Part shown: piece after piece, positions 1 through 8,777 of the stretch | Numbering within the stretch: position 1 is the stretch's first letter | How the letters are laid out: every line of letters begins with the position of its first letter | NCBI RefSeq assembly: GCF_000172175.1 | Contig: NZ_ABJL02000007.1 | Coordinates: 186,001-250,000, forward strand | Direction of reading: 5' to 3' | DNA length: 64,000 nt | Source: Bacteroides intestinalis DSM 17393 | GTDB taxonomy: Bacteria; Bacteroidota; Bacteroidia; Bacteroidales; Bacteroidaceae | Made by a program: the position numbers and the translations under genes | The notes under the pieces: model-generated | The model's database searches: none | Told to the model about the DNA's origin: nothing | What the model saw: the letters and a program-made list of their open reading frames with translations, nothing else

Positions 1-1
1 T

Positions 2-3000
2 CAGGCCCTGCTTGTCGACGATTTCAATAATCTCTGGGTGGGTAAAAGTGACGGACTCGCCTACATCATTCTGAACGAAGAAAGGCAGATAAAAGATATC
101 CGGATATTGAAGAAAGACGTGAATATCAAAACCATTGTAAAACACGGTAGTGATATCTGGGCGGGAGGCGACAAGTGTTTATTGCATTTCACCCCTTCGG
201 GCAAACAAGATTATAGCAATATACCCGTAGTTACAAACTTAGATACTTCTCAGTTAATCTTCAACCGCCTGTTTTCGTATGGTGACTATCTGTGGATCGG
301 TACTCAAAGTGGTTTATACTGCTATAACACCCAGAATCAGTTCTGTATACTCTATCAGCATAACCCCAATGATCCTCACAGCATTTCCTCCAACTTCATC
401 ACGGATATTGATAAAAACTCATCAGGCGACATCATTATCGGAACCAGAAACGGAGTGAACATATACCAGCGAAATGATCAATTCGTTACTTTCAGCAGAG
501 GCATACAAACCCGGTCCCTGAATGATAATATCATCAACCGGATATTTGTTGATAAGAATGATAATATCTGGGTAGGGACCGACTTCGGCGGAATTAATAT
601 CATGGCTCCGCAACGCATAACTTTCAATTATTCACTGCAAGGGTATGAGAAAGGAGTACCCAACATCATCAGCACAGTGCTCGAAGACAAAGAAGGAAAC
701 ATCCTGGCAGGAATTGTAGATGGCGGACTTGCTATTAAGAGGAAAGGTGCTGACTCCTTTTCGCTCTTCAAACACAGCCCGGGAGATCCGCGCTCACTGG
801 CTCACAACAACATCTCGGATATCATTCAGGACCTGCACGGCAATTACTGGATATCAACAATAGGCGGAGGGCTGGATAAACTGGACAAAAATAATCTATC
901 ACATCCCGTATTCGAACATTACAACAGTTTGAATTCCTCCCTGACCTCCGATGACATCCATGACATAGCCTTGGACTCTGTCCGGAATGCATTGTGGATA
1001 TGCAACGGCAGCCATATCAATACACTCGACTTCTCTACGGGAACCATCAACCGGCTAAAGTTCTACACACAGTCCAAAGAACCCGTTCATAACATGAATA
1101 CAATCTTCATCGACTCACAGTCAAGATTATGGATTGGCGGAAACGGCGTGTATGTCATCGATCTGGAAAATTCCAGAAATACCTACGAATGTATATACTA
1201 TCAGCACAAACTGGATGATCCCGAAAGCAAAATCAATGAAAAGATCACTTGTATATTCGAAACTAAAAAGGGGGAGATTTATCTGGGTAGCCTCGGAAAT
1301 GGCATCTACCTGTTGGAAGACAACGGCAACAACGAAAAATATACATTCAAGAACTATGCCGTGCGCTGCGGTCTTTCGGACACCAGCATCTCGAACATTC
1401 TGGACGATGAGAACGGGAACCTGTGGATCAGTACCCTAAAAGGTGTTTACTTCTTCGATATCAACACAAAACGGGCCTTCAAATTCGATGAAGGAGACGG
1501 GTTGCTGGTGCCCCAGTTCTATAAAAGATCGGGCTGTAAGACCATCAATCACAATATGTTACTGGGAACTATCGATGGTTTCGTAACTTTCAGCCCGCTA
1601 GTAAACCTGCCCAAGCAAAAGCAGCGGACGATAACCCTCACCAGTGTTGTCTGTAACGGCAGCCAGCTGATACCTTATCTGAACAGCGATAATCTGCCTG
1701 TAAGTATCTCAACAACCAAGGAACTGCATTTATATCCACCGCAGAATTCCTTTGAAATCACATTCAGCTGCCTGGATTATATCGAACAGGAAAAGGTATT
1801 CTACTTCCATCGCATTCATGAACTGGAGGAGCACTGGAACACAGGATTGGTAAAGAGAAACGCCAAGTACACCAACCTGCCGCCGGGAAAATATACGCTG
1901 GAAATACGATGCACCAACCAAGACAACACATGGTCTACCAAGGCCACCTGTCTCAGCATTATTGTACATCCTCCATTCTATAAAACAGGATGGTTCTACT
2001 CACTTATCGCTATATTGATAATGTCCATTCTACTTTATATCATCTATTGGTATAATGCAAGGCAACAACATATCCAGAAACTTCTGAAAGAAAAGATAGA
2101 AATCATGTCCGAACAGATGGAGGCTATCAATAAAGAGAAGTTATCCTATTTCACCAACCTCGCACACGAGTTTAAGACACCCCTGACCCTGATACAAGGA
2201 CCGGCAAGCCAGCTTGTCAGGCAAACTACCGATCCCAAAGAAAAAGAGGACTTACAGATTATCAACCGGAATGCTCAATACCTGCTTTCACTGGTCAACC
2301 AACTGATTGACTTGCGCAAGATCGATACCCAGAACTTAACGCTCAATTACTCTCAATTCAACTTCAGCAAGTTCCTGAACACAACAACAACCGACTTTTC
2401 CAGCCTGATGAAAGAACGAAATATCAGCTTTGAAAAGATATACCGCCTGAAGAGTGACCATATCTATTCTGATAAGGAAAACCTGCATAAGATACTGTTC
2501 AATCTATTATCCAACGCCATCAAGCATACTCCCGATAAAGGAAAAATCACATTGCATGCCAACCAATTCATCGACAAGTCGAACAAACTCATGCAGTTTA
2601 TCTCCGTCACCAACAGTGGCAGCATAATAGCTCCTGACGAAATAGACAAAATATTCAACCGTTTCTACCGGATACCCGAACAGAACAAATATACAAACTA
2701 CGGACAGAGCAGTACGGGCATCGGACTTCACATCGTAAAAGAGCTTATCAACCTATTAGGTGGAACAATTAAAGTCAAGAGTTCGGAAAAAGTAGGTGTA
2801 TCTTTCAGATTATATTTCCCCATTGCGCTGGCGGACACAGCGGAGAATGAAATTCATGAAGAATATAAAGAGCCCGTACCCGTTGAAGACAAAATCGAGC
2901 CGTTCATTCCTATAGACAGGAGCAAGCCGACTTTGTTATTGGTAGAAGACAATCCCGATATGCGTCATTATATCAAGAATATGCTGAAAGAAAAATACAA

Positions 3001-3673
3001 TATCGCTGAAGCAAACAACGGTGAGCAAGGCTATAAGACAGCCCAGAATATCGTGCCCGATTTTATTGTATCTGATCTAATGATGCCCGTATGCGATGGT
3101 TCCGACTTCTGCAAAAGACTGCGCGAGGACAAGTTTTTAAGTCACATTCCTTTCCTGCTTCTCACGGCAAATTCAAGTGAGACTGCCCGGATAGAAAGCT
3201 ATGAAAACGGAGTAGACGGATATATCACCAAGCCTTTCGAACAATCCGTATTATTAGCCCACATAGACTCCATCTTGAAGAACAGGGATTTGCGTCAGAA
3301 GAAATTCGTAGAACAAGACTTAAATCCTATCCTGCTGGAAGTGGGACAGCCCGACCAGCAGTTCATGAACGAAGTTATGAATATTCTGGAAAAGAACTAT
3401 GCTGATCCTCAATTCGGTGTAAAGGATCTGACAGAAAGACTGAACATCAGTTATACAGTAATTTATAAGAAATTCGTATCACTCACCGGACTTCCACCGG
3501 TACGTTTCATCCAATTATACAGGCTACAGATTGCCAAGAAAATATTAGAGAGTAGCACCAATAATGTCATTGTATCAGAAATAGCCTACCGGGTGGGATT
3601 TAATGACCCCAAGTACTTCACCCGTTGCTTTGTGAAACAATATAAGCAAACACCAAGCTCATTTTCCAAGTAG
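2..3673 (+). CDS. Hybrid two-component system sensor/regulator (HTCS), 5'-truncated by window edge
   Basis: One polypeptide that senses a glycan breakdown product in the periplasm and controls transcription in the cytoplasm. The frame is open from base 2; the GTG at 38 lies inside a propeller motif (NLWVGKSDGLAY), so the true start is outside the window. Counting from that GTG, beta-propeller (reg_prop) motifs such as DNIWVGTDFGG, GNYWISTIGGG and GNLWISTLKG fill about residues 1-500. A Y_Y_Y domain follows (PPGKYTLEIR), then a membrane segment near 655-675. The kinase has its phosphorylated His in AHEFKTP (about residue 710) and an ATPase domain (NLLSNAIKHTP, GIGLHIVKE). The receiver has its Asp in SDLMMP (about 1013), and an AraC-type HTH ends the protein. 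All catalytic residues are present. HTCS genes normally sit beside the locus they control; that locus would be to the left, so its substrate is unknown. Confidence 0.95.
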   Translation, partial: QALLVDDFNNLWVGKSDGLAYIILNEERQIKDIRILKKDVNIKTIVKHGSDIWAGGDKCLLHFTPSGKQDYSNIPVVTNLDTSQLIFNRLFSYGDYLWIGTQSGLYCYNTQNQFCILYQHNPNDPHSISSNFITDIDKNSSGDIIIGTRNGVNIYQRNDQFVTFSRGIQTRSLNDNIINRIFVDKNDNIWVGTDFGGINIMAPQRITFNYSLQGYEKGVPNIISTVLEDKEGNILAGIVDGGLAIKRKGADSFSLFKHSPGDPRSLAHNNISDIIQDLHGNYWISTIGGGLDKLDKNNLSHPVFEHYNSLNSSLTSDDIHDIALDSVRNALWICNGSHINTLDFSTGTINRLKFYTQSKEPVHNMNTIFIDSQSRLWIGGNGVYVIDLENSRNTYECIYYQHKLDDPESKINEKITCIFETKKGEIYLGSLGNGIYLLEDNGNNEKYTFKNYAVRCGLSDTSISNILDDENGNLWISTLKGVYFFDINTKRAFKFDEGDGLLVPQFYKRSGCKTINHNMLLGTIDGFVTFSPLVNLPKQKQRTITLTSVVCNGSQLIPYLNSDNLPVSISTTKELHLYPPQNSFEITFSCLDYIEQEKVFYFHRIHELEEHWNTGLVKRNAKYTNLPPGKYTLEIRCTNQDNTWSTKATCLSIIVHPPFYKTGWFYSLIAILIMSILLYIIYWYNARQQHIQKLLKEKIEIMSEQMEAINKEKLSYFTNLAHEFKTPLTLIQGPASQLVRQTTDPKEKEDLQIINRNAQYLLSLVNQLIDLRKIDTQNLTLNYSQFNFSKFLNTTTTDFSSLMKERNISFEKIYRLKSDHIYSDKENLHKILFNLLSNAIKHTPDKGKITLHANQFIDKSNKLMQFISVTNSGSIIAPDEIDKIFNRFYRIPEQNKYTNYGQSSTGIGLHIVKELINLLGGTIKVKSSEKVGVSFRLYFPIALADTAENEIHEEYKEPVPVEDKIEPFIPIDRSKPTLLLVEDNPDMRHYIKNMLKEKYNIAEANNGEQGYKTAQNIVPDFIVSDLMMPVCDGSDFCKRLREDKFLSHIPFLLLTANSSETARIESYENGVDGYITKPFEQSVLLAHIDSILKNRDLRQKKFVEQDLNPILLEVGQPDQQFMNEVMNILEKNYADPQFGVKDLTERLNISYTVIYKKFVSLTGLPPVRFIQLYRLQIAKKILESSTNNVIVSEIAYRVGFNDPKYFTRCFVKQYKQTPSSFSK

Positions 3674-3718
3674 CATTACCTTAAAATTATGTTTATTTAC
3701 GGCAATTTGCAGAAGGAT

Positions 3719-4198
3719 TCATTTTATAACTTCCAGATCCCCTTCCGTAAATCCAACAGTTATGTGCTCCACCTGAAAGAGATTTATCTCCCCTAACTCA
3801 ACCTTCAGTTCTTTCAAGACTTTTACCAGTCCTTTCAATATATTCTCCCATGGGATTGCACTCGAAAGTTGCAATGCATCACAGTTTCTTAGTCTTGGAT
3901 CAAAATCCTCTTCGCATGCCCAGTCATCATCTTCTGCATCATACTGTTTGGCACCCGTCAACTCAAGTGTATAGCAACTTCCACCATCTTCTTCAACAGC
4001 TTCCCACAGATTGAAGTTCAATGCAACGATATCATCCGGTATAGTCTCATATTCATCAATGGACAAAAGCCAGTGCTTTACAATAGCCTTTACTTTCTGT
4101 TCATCAAAAATCTCCATAAGAGTACAGCAAGTCTGGAAATCCGGTTTACTTTCATTATCTCTCGTTAAAGAGAATATTTTTTTAAAGATATTGCCCAT
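3719..4198 (-). CDS. Hypothetical cytoplasmic protein, 159 aa
   Basis: I do not recognise the family. The protein is acidic, has no signal peptide or membrane segment, and contains a very acidic stretch (YDAEDDDWACEEDFD) near residues 90-105 followed by an amphipathic lysine/leucine-rich helix (LKGLVKVLKELKVEL). It converges with the HTCS gene (45 bp apart) and has its own Bacteroides-type -7 box at 4264-4271. The opposite-strand frame (4011-4235) looks like noise. The gene call rests on the promoter, a sensible start (MGNIFKKIF) and natural-looking composition; function is unknown. Confidence 0.7.
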   Translation of the reverse strand: MGNIFKKIFSLTRDNESKPDFQTCCTLMEIFDEQKVKAIVKHWLLSIDEYETIPDDIVALNFNLWEAVEEDGGSCYTLELTGAKQYDAEDDDWACEEDFDPRLRNCDALQLSSAIPWENILKGLVKVLKELKVELGEINLFQVEHITVGFTEGDLEVIK

Positions 4199-4263
4199 TC
4201 TTAATCAATTCAAAAGTGAATCTTCAATTATTTAATAACACCGTTGGCATTATTCCAAGCCTA

Positions 4264-4271
4264 CAAAGATA
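4264..4271 (-). promoter_or_regulatory. Bacteroides -7 promoter box for the 159-aa protein gene
   Basis: On the minus strand it reads TATCTTTG, matching TAnnTTTG, 65 bp upstream of the start codon. No clear -33 TTTG was seen at the usual spacing. Confidence 0.6.
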
Positions 4272-4497
4272 ATGACAAATCACAAATAAATTATATCTTC
4301 GTAGCCATATAAATAACTCTTTATTCAGAGAAAATGTTTTATTATTAAACAGAATAATCTAAAAAAGCGCACATCTACATTATTATTGAGAAGTCTATTC
4401 GCCATAACTTGCATAGTAAACACCAGTTTAGCTCCCGAACAAATGAGTGGGAAAAGTCATGGAATGGCTGATTAAGAAGATGTAACAAGAAAATAAA

Positions 4498-4541
4498 AAG
4501 CCGTCCTCTCCCCCGCAAAACGGAATGGAGAAAGACGGCTT
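4498..4541 (-). terminator. Rho-independent terminator downstream of metK
   Basis: The arms AAGCCGTC (4498-4505) and GACGGCTT (4534-4541) are perfectly complementary. On the minus strand the hairpin is followed by a T-rich run (CTTTTTATTTTC). It lies about 50 bp past the metK stop. The rest of the 4199-4592 gap holds only the promoter at 4264 and AT-rich sequence. Confidence 0.8.
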
Positions 4542-4592
4542 CTATATAAATAGCTTGTAAAGCTACGCTGATTACTAACTGAAAGGAAAATA

Positions 4593-5885
4593 CTACAGAC
4601 CGAAAGCAGCCTTCACTTTATCCACATAATCCAGCTTTTCCCAAGTGAAGAGTTCTACTTCTACATCCTTGTCACCTTCATAACGAGATTTGAAGTGCTT
4701 GGTAATTACTTGCGGTTCACGTCCCAAATGGCCGTAAGCTGCAGTTTCCTGATAAATCGGATTACGGAGTTTCAAACGATCTTCAATGGCTTTCGGACGA
4801 AGATCGAAAAGTTCATCAATCTTCTTTGCAATCTCACCATCACTCATCGCTACATGACCGCGTCCATAAGTATTGACGTAAATATTGATGGGACGCGCCA
4901 CACCAATAGCATAAGATACCTGTACCAGCATCTCGTCGGCTACACCGGCAGCTACCAGATTCTTGGCAATGTGACGGGCAGCATAAGCAGCACTGCGGTC
5001 TACCTTACTGGGGTCTTTACCTGAGAAAGCACCGCCACCATGAGCACCCTTACCACCATATGTATCTACAATAATCTTACGCCCTGTCAGACCGGTATCT
5101 CCATGAGGTCCGCCGATAACGAACTTTCCGGTAGGATTGACGTGATAAGTGATATGATCATTGAACAATGCCAAAACTTTCTCTGCATGAATGGAAGCTA
5201 TGACACGTGGCATCAGGATATTAACGACATCCTGACGAATTGTGGCAAGCATTTCTTCATCCGCTTTCAACTGGGCAGCCTCGCTGCCGTCAGCCGGCTG
5301 AATGAAATCATCATGCTGAGTAGAAACTACAATCGTATCGATGCGTACGGGCGTGCCGTTATCATCGTATTCAATGGTTACCTGGCTCTTAGAGTCCGGA
5401 CGAAGATAAGTCATTTCCTTACCTTCGCGACGGATGTCGGCCAGCACTTGCAGAATGCGGTGTGACAGGTCGAGAGAAAGAGGCATGTAATTTTCGGTCT
5501 CGTTAGTAGCATAACCAAACATCATACCCTGGTCGCCTGCACCCTGTTCCATAGGATCCTGACGCTCTACGCCACGGTTAATGTCGGGACTTTGCTCATG
5601 AATGGCGGACAATACACCGCACGAGTTACTTTCGAACATGTACTCGCCTTTTGTATAGCCGATTTTCTGAATTACTTCGCGCGCAATGAGTTGTAAGTCA
5701 ACGTACGCTTTGGTTTTCACTTCTCCAGCCAGTACTACCTGTCCGGTAGTTACCAGAGTTTCGCAAGCTACTTTCGAACTGGGGTCGTAAGCCAACAGTT
5801 TGTCAAGCACAGCGTCCGATATTTGATCGGCCACTTTGTCGGGGTGTCCTTCAGACACCGATTCGGATGTGAATAAATATCCCAT
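4593..5885 (-). CDS. metK: S-adenosylmethionine synthase
   Basis: Makes S-adenosylmethionine from methionine and ATP in the cytoplasm. At 430 residues it has the length usual for Bacteroidetes MetK. Family signatures are intact: SEGHPDKVADQISDAV near the N-terminus, EQSPDINRGV, GAGDQGMMFGYA (adenosine-binding region) and the glycine-rich loop GGPHGDTGLTGRK with GGGAFSGKDPSKVDRS following. The start MGYLFTSESVSEGHPDK matches the family. The gene is transcribed alone, with a promoter at 6041-6048, a roughly 150-nt leader that can fold (see 5937-6013), and a terminator at 4498-4541. Confidence 0.98.
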   Translation of the reverse strand: MGYLFTSESVSEGHPDKVADQISDAVLDKLLAYDPSSKVACETLVTTGQVVLAGEVKTKAYVDLQLIAREVIQKIGYTKGEYMFESNSCGVLSAIHEQSPDINRGVERQDPMEQGAGDQGMMFGYATNETENYMPLSLDLSHRILQVLADIRREGKEMTYLRPDSKSQVTIEYDDNGTPVRIDTIVVSTQHDDFIQPADGSEAAQLKADEEMLATIRQDVVNILMPRVIASIHAEKVLALFNDHITYHVNPTGKFVIGGPHGDTGLTGRKIIVDTYGGKGAHGGGAFSGKDPSKVDRSAAYAARHIAKNLVAAGVADEMLVQVSYAIGVARPINIYVNTYGRGHVAMSDGEIAKKIDELFDLRPKAIEDRLKLRNPIYQETAAYGHLGREPQVITKHFKSRYEGDKDVEVELFTWEKLDYVDKVKAAFGL

Positions 5886-5888
5886 TTC

Positions 5889-5920
5889 AAATTAAAAATT
5901 AGAAATTAAAAATTAAAAGA
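5889..5920. repeat. AT-rich simple repeat between leader and metK start
   Basis: Nearly tandem copies of AAATTAAAAATT fill the space immediately before the metK start codon. Similar low-complexity inserts often precede Bacteroides genes. It probably supplies the unstructured A/T-rich ribosome-loading region, since no Shine-Dalgarno sequence is present. Confidence 0.5.
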
Positions 5921-5936
5921 AGTATGGAGATAAATG

Positions 5937-6013
5937 TGAGTAGAAGCATCAGCACGGAGCCGTCAGAAAAGGATGTTGTTTTAGCATTTTTTTCTGTGGT
6001 TGCAAGCTACTCA
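5937..6013 (-). promoter_or_regulatory. Structured metK 5' leader, candidate cis-regulatory RNA
   Basis: Between the promoter and metK the transcript can form an outer helix, UGAGUAG (6013-6007) with CUACUCA (5943-5937). Nested inside is a second 7-bp helix, CAGAAAA (5996-5990) with UUUUCUG (5970-5964), whose loop carries AUG...CAU complementarity. Unpaired segments include GCUUGCAACC and UGCUAAAAC, loosely recalling the GGCAACC and GGUGCUAA core pieces of SAM-I riboswitches, but there is no room for the SAM-I P2/kink-turn arm. The position ahead of the SAM synthase gene makes SAM sensing plausible; that is inference. Confidence 0.45.
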
Positions 6014-6040
6014 AATCTTTCCACATTTCATTTTCGGGTG

Positions 6041-6048
6041 CAAAGATA
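6041..6048 (-). promoter_or_regulatory. metK -7 promoter box
   Basis: TATCTTTG on the minus strand. It puts the transcription start near 6035 and gives a leader of about 150 nt. Confidence 0.7.
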
Positions 6049-6149
6049 AAGGTTTTCGATGAATATAGTATATAATCAGGAAAGTATTAACACTTCTATA
6101 AACAGAATACCCACTTGTAGGTAAAGTGATCGGGATGCCTGAAGAGGCT

Positions 6150-7163
6150 TTAACATTCGGAAGAAGGCGGATCACCCGGTTTTCTATTGCCAACCTTTAT
6201 CAATACCATGCCGATAACGATCCATAACAGTTCACGCAGCCGGGTAATCAGTCCCACATAAACACCCAGTGCCGGAGACATATGTAAGCCATCTACAGCC
6301 AGGGCCAGTCCACCTTCACGCGCCCCCAGCTGCATCGGGAAGAAGAATATCAGATTGCTGAACAGCGAGGAGAAAGCCAATATCAACACACAATCCCATC
6401 CACTCACTTCCGGGGTGAAGACGCGCAGAATGATGTATATTTCAAGGCTGGAGAATATGCGTGCCGAAAGCTCCAACAGCAGCGAACTGTAGAAAGTAAT
6501 CTTATGTTGGCTATGCAACAAGGCTATCTGACTATCAATCTGTTCCAGAGTATCTTTTTGTTTCACAATGAAACGATGTGCCCACCGTTTGACAAACGGT
6601 ACCTTCTGCAGAAACCGGAAAGTCTTCACCGTCATTCCATTCTTATATCCACGGGCAAAGAAATAGATAGCCAGCAGGCAGAATGCTCCTATTGCAGTGA
6701 GCAATATCGACATAAAGGTATTCACAGGATACAGGAAGATATATAAGAATATGGAAAGAAACCAAAACCAGAAGTGAGAAAAGATATGCATCATCACGTA
6801 CAGAATGACGGAAGAGGTAGCCTTACTTACACCCACATAGGGAGTCAGCTCCATAATCCGGTACGGTTCGCCTCCCATCAGTCCGCCGGGCGTGGCATAA
6901 TTGATGGCAAAACCGGTGATCGACAGTTTGCAGACCGTCCAGAAAGGAACGCGATACTTACGGTCATCCCTGATTATCAGATACCACGAACAGGTATTTA
7001 TCAGATAGACAAAGAACCACAACAGCATGATCACAGGAAACCAAAAGCCCACGCGCTTCAGATTCTCCCATATATCGGAATAATCCATATCCATCGTGCA
7101 AAGCATGACAACGATAGCCAGCACACCAAAAAGCAAGAACAAGTTGCGATATTTATTCTTCAT
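6150..7163 (-). CDS. Flippase-like integral membrane protein (LPG synthase TM / UPF0104 family)
   Basis: A polytopic inner-membrane protein of 337 residues with seven or eight hydrophobic helices. It has the family pattern of a Gly-rich loop after the third helix (INYATPGGLMGGEPYR) and the conserved late motif FPMQLGAREGGLALAV. Relatives carry the membrane domain of lysylphosphatidylglycerol synthase (MprF) without the synthase domain and are thought to move or bind lipids; the substrate here is unknown. The start is the ATG at 7163 (MKNKYRNLF). An upstream TTG at 7181 falls inside a 22-bp repeat array and is unlikely to be used. It is the last gene of the minus-strand run that begins near 12.55 kb. 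Confidence 0.85.
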   Translation of the reverse strand: MKNKYRNLFLLFGVLAIVVMLCTMDMDYSDIWENLKRVGFWFPVIMLLWFFVYLINTCSWYLIIRDDRKYRVPFWTVCKLSITGFAINYATPGGLMGGEPYRIMELTPYVGVSKATSSVILYVMMHIFSHFWFWFLSIFLYIFLYPVNTFMSILLTAIGAFCLLAIYFFARGYKNGMTVKTFRFLQKVPFVKRWAHRFIVKQKDTLEQIDSQIALLHSQHKITFYSSLLLELSARIFSSLEIYIILRVFTPEVSGWDCVLILAFSSLFSNLIFFFPMQLGAREGGLALAVDGLHMSPALGVYVGLITRLRELLWIVIGMVLIKVGNRKPGDPPSSEC

Positions 7164-7175
7164 ACTGTTTTTATA

Positions 7176-7263
7176 ACACAAGCATTCTATTCCTACAACA
7201 CAAGTATTTCATTTTTGTAACACAAGTATTCTATTTCTGAGACACAAGTGTCCTATAAAGCTC
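7176..7263. repeat. 22-bp periodic array A (four units)
   Basis: The heptamer ACACAAG begins at 7176, 7198, 7220 and 7242, a period of exactly 22 bp. Units 2 and 3 share most of the following bases (TATT-C-ATTT). The fourth unit codes for the last residues of folK, the folK stop codon lies in the third, and the array ends 12 bp before the next start codon. No spacer sequences or cas genes are present, so it is not a CRISPR. Confidence 0.85.
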
Positions 7264-7701
7264 CTGCATAGTCTTTTTTAACACAGGATGCAGTACATCA
7301 GGGGCAATTTCCGCCAGCGGTTCCATCACAAAAGCACGTTCCTGCATCAACGGATGGGGAAGTTTCAATGTAGGGGTATCCAGAATAAGATCATCATACA
7401 ACAACAAGTCGACATCTATCACACGGTCACTATACACACCATTTACAGATTTATGAATACGTCCCATCTCCCGCTCAATGGACTGCGACTCAGAAAGTAC
7501 CTCTAAGGGAGAAAGCATAGTTTCTATACAGACAGCAGCATTCAGGAAAGCATTGTCCGAGGAGAACCCCCACGGAGCAGTAGCATAAAAAGCGGACAGG
7601 GAAATCACTTTCCCTATCCGCTTCTCAATATATTGCACGGCAAGACGGAGATTCTGCTCCTTATTGCCTAAGTTAGTCCCTAAACTGAAATAGACGTACA
7701 T
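7231..7701 (-). CDS. folK: 2-amino-4-hydroxy-6-hydroxymethyldihydropteridine diphosphokinase
   Basis: Transfers pyrophosphate from ATP to 6-hydroxymethyl-7,8-dihydropterin, the step before dihydropteroate synthase in folate synthesis. Its 156 residues are normal for HPPK. Family marks are the N-terminal SLGTNLGNKEQNL, FYATAPWGFSSDNAFLNAA in the pterin-binding part, and the signature DRVIDVDLLLYDD followed by LPHPLMQERAFVMEPL. The start overlaps the queA stop by one base (TAATG), so the two are translationally coupled. The last codons (RTLVSQK) lie inside repeat array A, suggesting the array has altered the C-terminus. Confidence 0.96.
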   Translation of the reverse strand: MYVYFSLGTNLGNKEQNLRLAVQYIEKRIGKVISLSAFYATAPWGFSSDNAFLNAAVCIETMLSPLEVLSESQSIEREMGRIHKSVNGVYSDRVIDVDLLLYDDLILDTPTLKLPHPLMQERAFVMEPLAEIAPDVLHPVLKKTMQELYRTLVSQK

Positions 7702-8759
7702 TACTTATCCGTAATCAACATCGCATCGCCATACGTACCGAAACGGTAACCTTCCTTCAGAGCCACATTATACGCCTCCATTACCTGATCGTATCCACCG
7801 AAAGCAGCAACAATCATCAACAAAGTAGAAAGCGGCATGTGGAAATTGGAAATCATCGCATTTGCCACTGTAAAGTCGTAAGGAGGGAAGATGAACTTGT
7901 TCGTCCAGCCTTCGTACGGTTTCAGATGTCCGTCTGTACTTACGGTGCTCTCGATAGCACGCATCACGGTAGTACCCACGGCACAAACCTGTCTGTTCAT
8001 ATCCTTGGCACGGTTCACAATGCTGACGGCTTCTTCGTTCACAACCATTTGTTCAGAGTCCGTCTTATGCTTCGTGAGGTCTTCCACATCAATGTCGCGA
8101 AAATTACCCAAACCAGCATGAAGAGTAATATAAGCAAAATCGATACCCTTGATTTCCAAGCGCTTCATCAGTTCACGGCTGAAGTGCAGACTGGCAGTAG
8201 GAGCCGTTACCGCACCTTCATTGCGAGCAAAGATAGACTGGAAACGTTCTGAATCATCCGGTTCTACAGGACGATTGATAATGCTATGCGGCAGTGGGGT
8301 TTCGCCCAATGCGTACAAAGCTTTCTTAAACTCATCGTGCGGACCGTCATAAAGGAAACGGAGCGTACGACCGCGAGAAGTCGTATTGTCAATAACTTCA
8401 GCCACCATAGAATCGTCGTCACCGAAATACAGCTTATTGCCGATACGTATCTTACGGGCAGGGTCTACCAATACATCCCACAAACGGAGTTCTTCGTTCA
8501 GCTCGCGAAGAAGGAATACCTCGATACGGGCACCGGTCTTTTCCTTATTACCATACAGACGGGCAGGGAATACTTTCGTATCATTGAAGATGAACACATC
8601 TTTGTCATCAAAGTAGTTCAGAACATCTTTGAATTCCTTGTGCTCAATCTCACCTGTCTTTCTGTGAAGCACCATAAGGCGCGATTCATCTCTATACTTT
8701 GTAGGGTGCAAAGCAATCTTCTCTTCCGGAAGCTTAAATTTAAATTGCGACAGTTTCAT
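7701..8759 (-). CDS. queA: S-adenosylmethionine:tRNA ribosyltransferase-isomerase
   Basis: Moves the ribosyl part of SAM onto 7-aminomethyl-7-deazaguanine in tRNA to form epoxyqueuosine. It is 352 residues, the usual length. It shows the family N-terminus (FKFKLPEEKIALHP), NDTKVFPARL, the central LHFSRELMKRL and the conserved YITLHAGLGNFRDI and VGTTVMRAIES segments. It follows truB by 18 bp and is coupled to folK by a one-base overlap, so it belongs to the tRNA-modification and cell-envelope operon running leftward. Confidence 0.97.
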   Translation of the reverse strand: MKLSQFKFKLPEEKIALHPTKYRDESRLMVLHRKTGEIEHKEFKDVLNYFDDKDVFIFNDTKVFPARLYGNKEKTGARIEVFLLRELNEELRLWDVLVDPARKIRIGNKLYFGDDDSMVAEVIDNTTSRGRTLRFLYDGPHDEFKKALYALGETPLPHSIINRPVEPDDSERFQSIFARNEGAVTAPTASLHFSRELMKRLEIKGIDFAYITLHAGLGNFRDIDVEDLTKHKTDSEQMVVNEEAVSIVNRAKDMNRQVCAVGTTVMRAIESTVSTDGHLKPYEGWTNKFIFPPYDFTVANAMISNFHMPLSTLLMIVAAFGGYDQVMEAYNVALKEGYRFGTYGDAMLITDK

Positions 8760-8777
8760 ATCTATTCTTTCTTTAAG

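Noticed and set aside
6011..6193. 60-residue minus-strand frame between metK and the flippase-like gene
   Set aside because: It overlaps the 3' end of the flippase-like gene out of frame and runs through the metK promoter.
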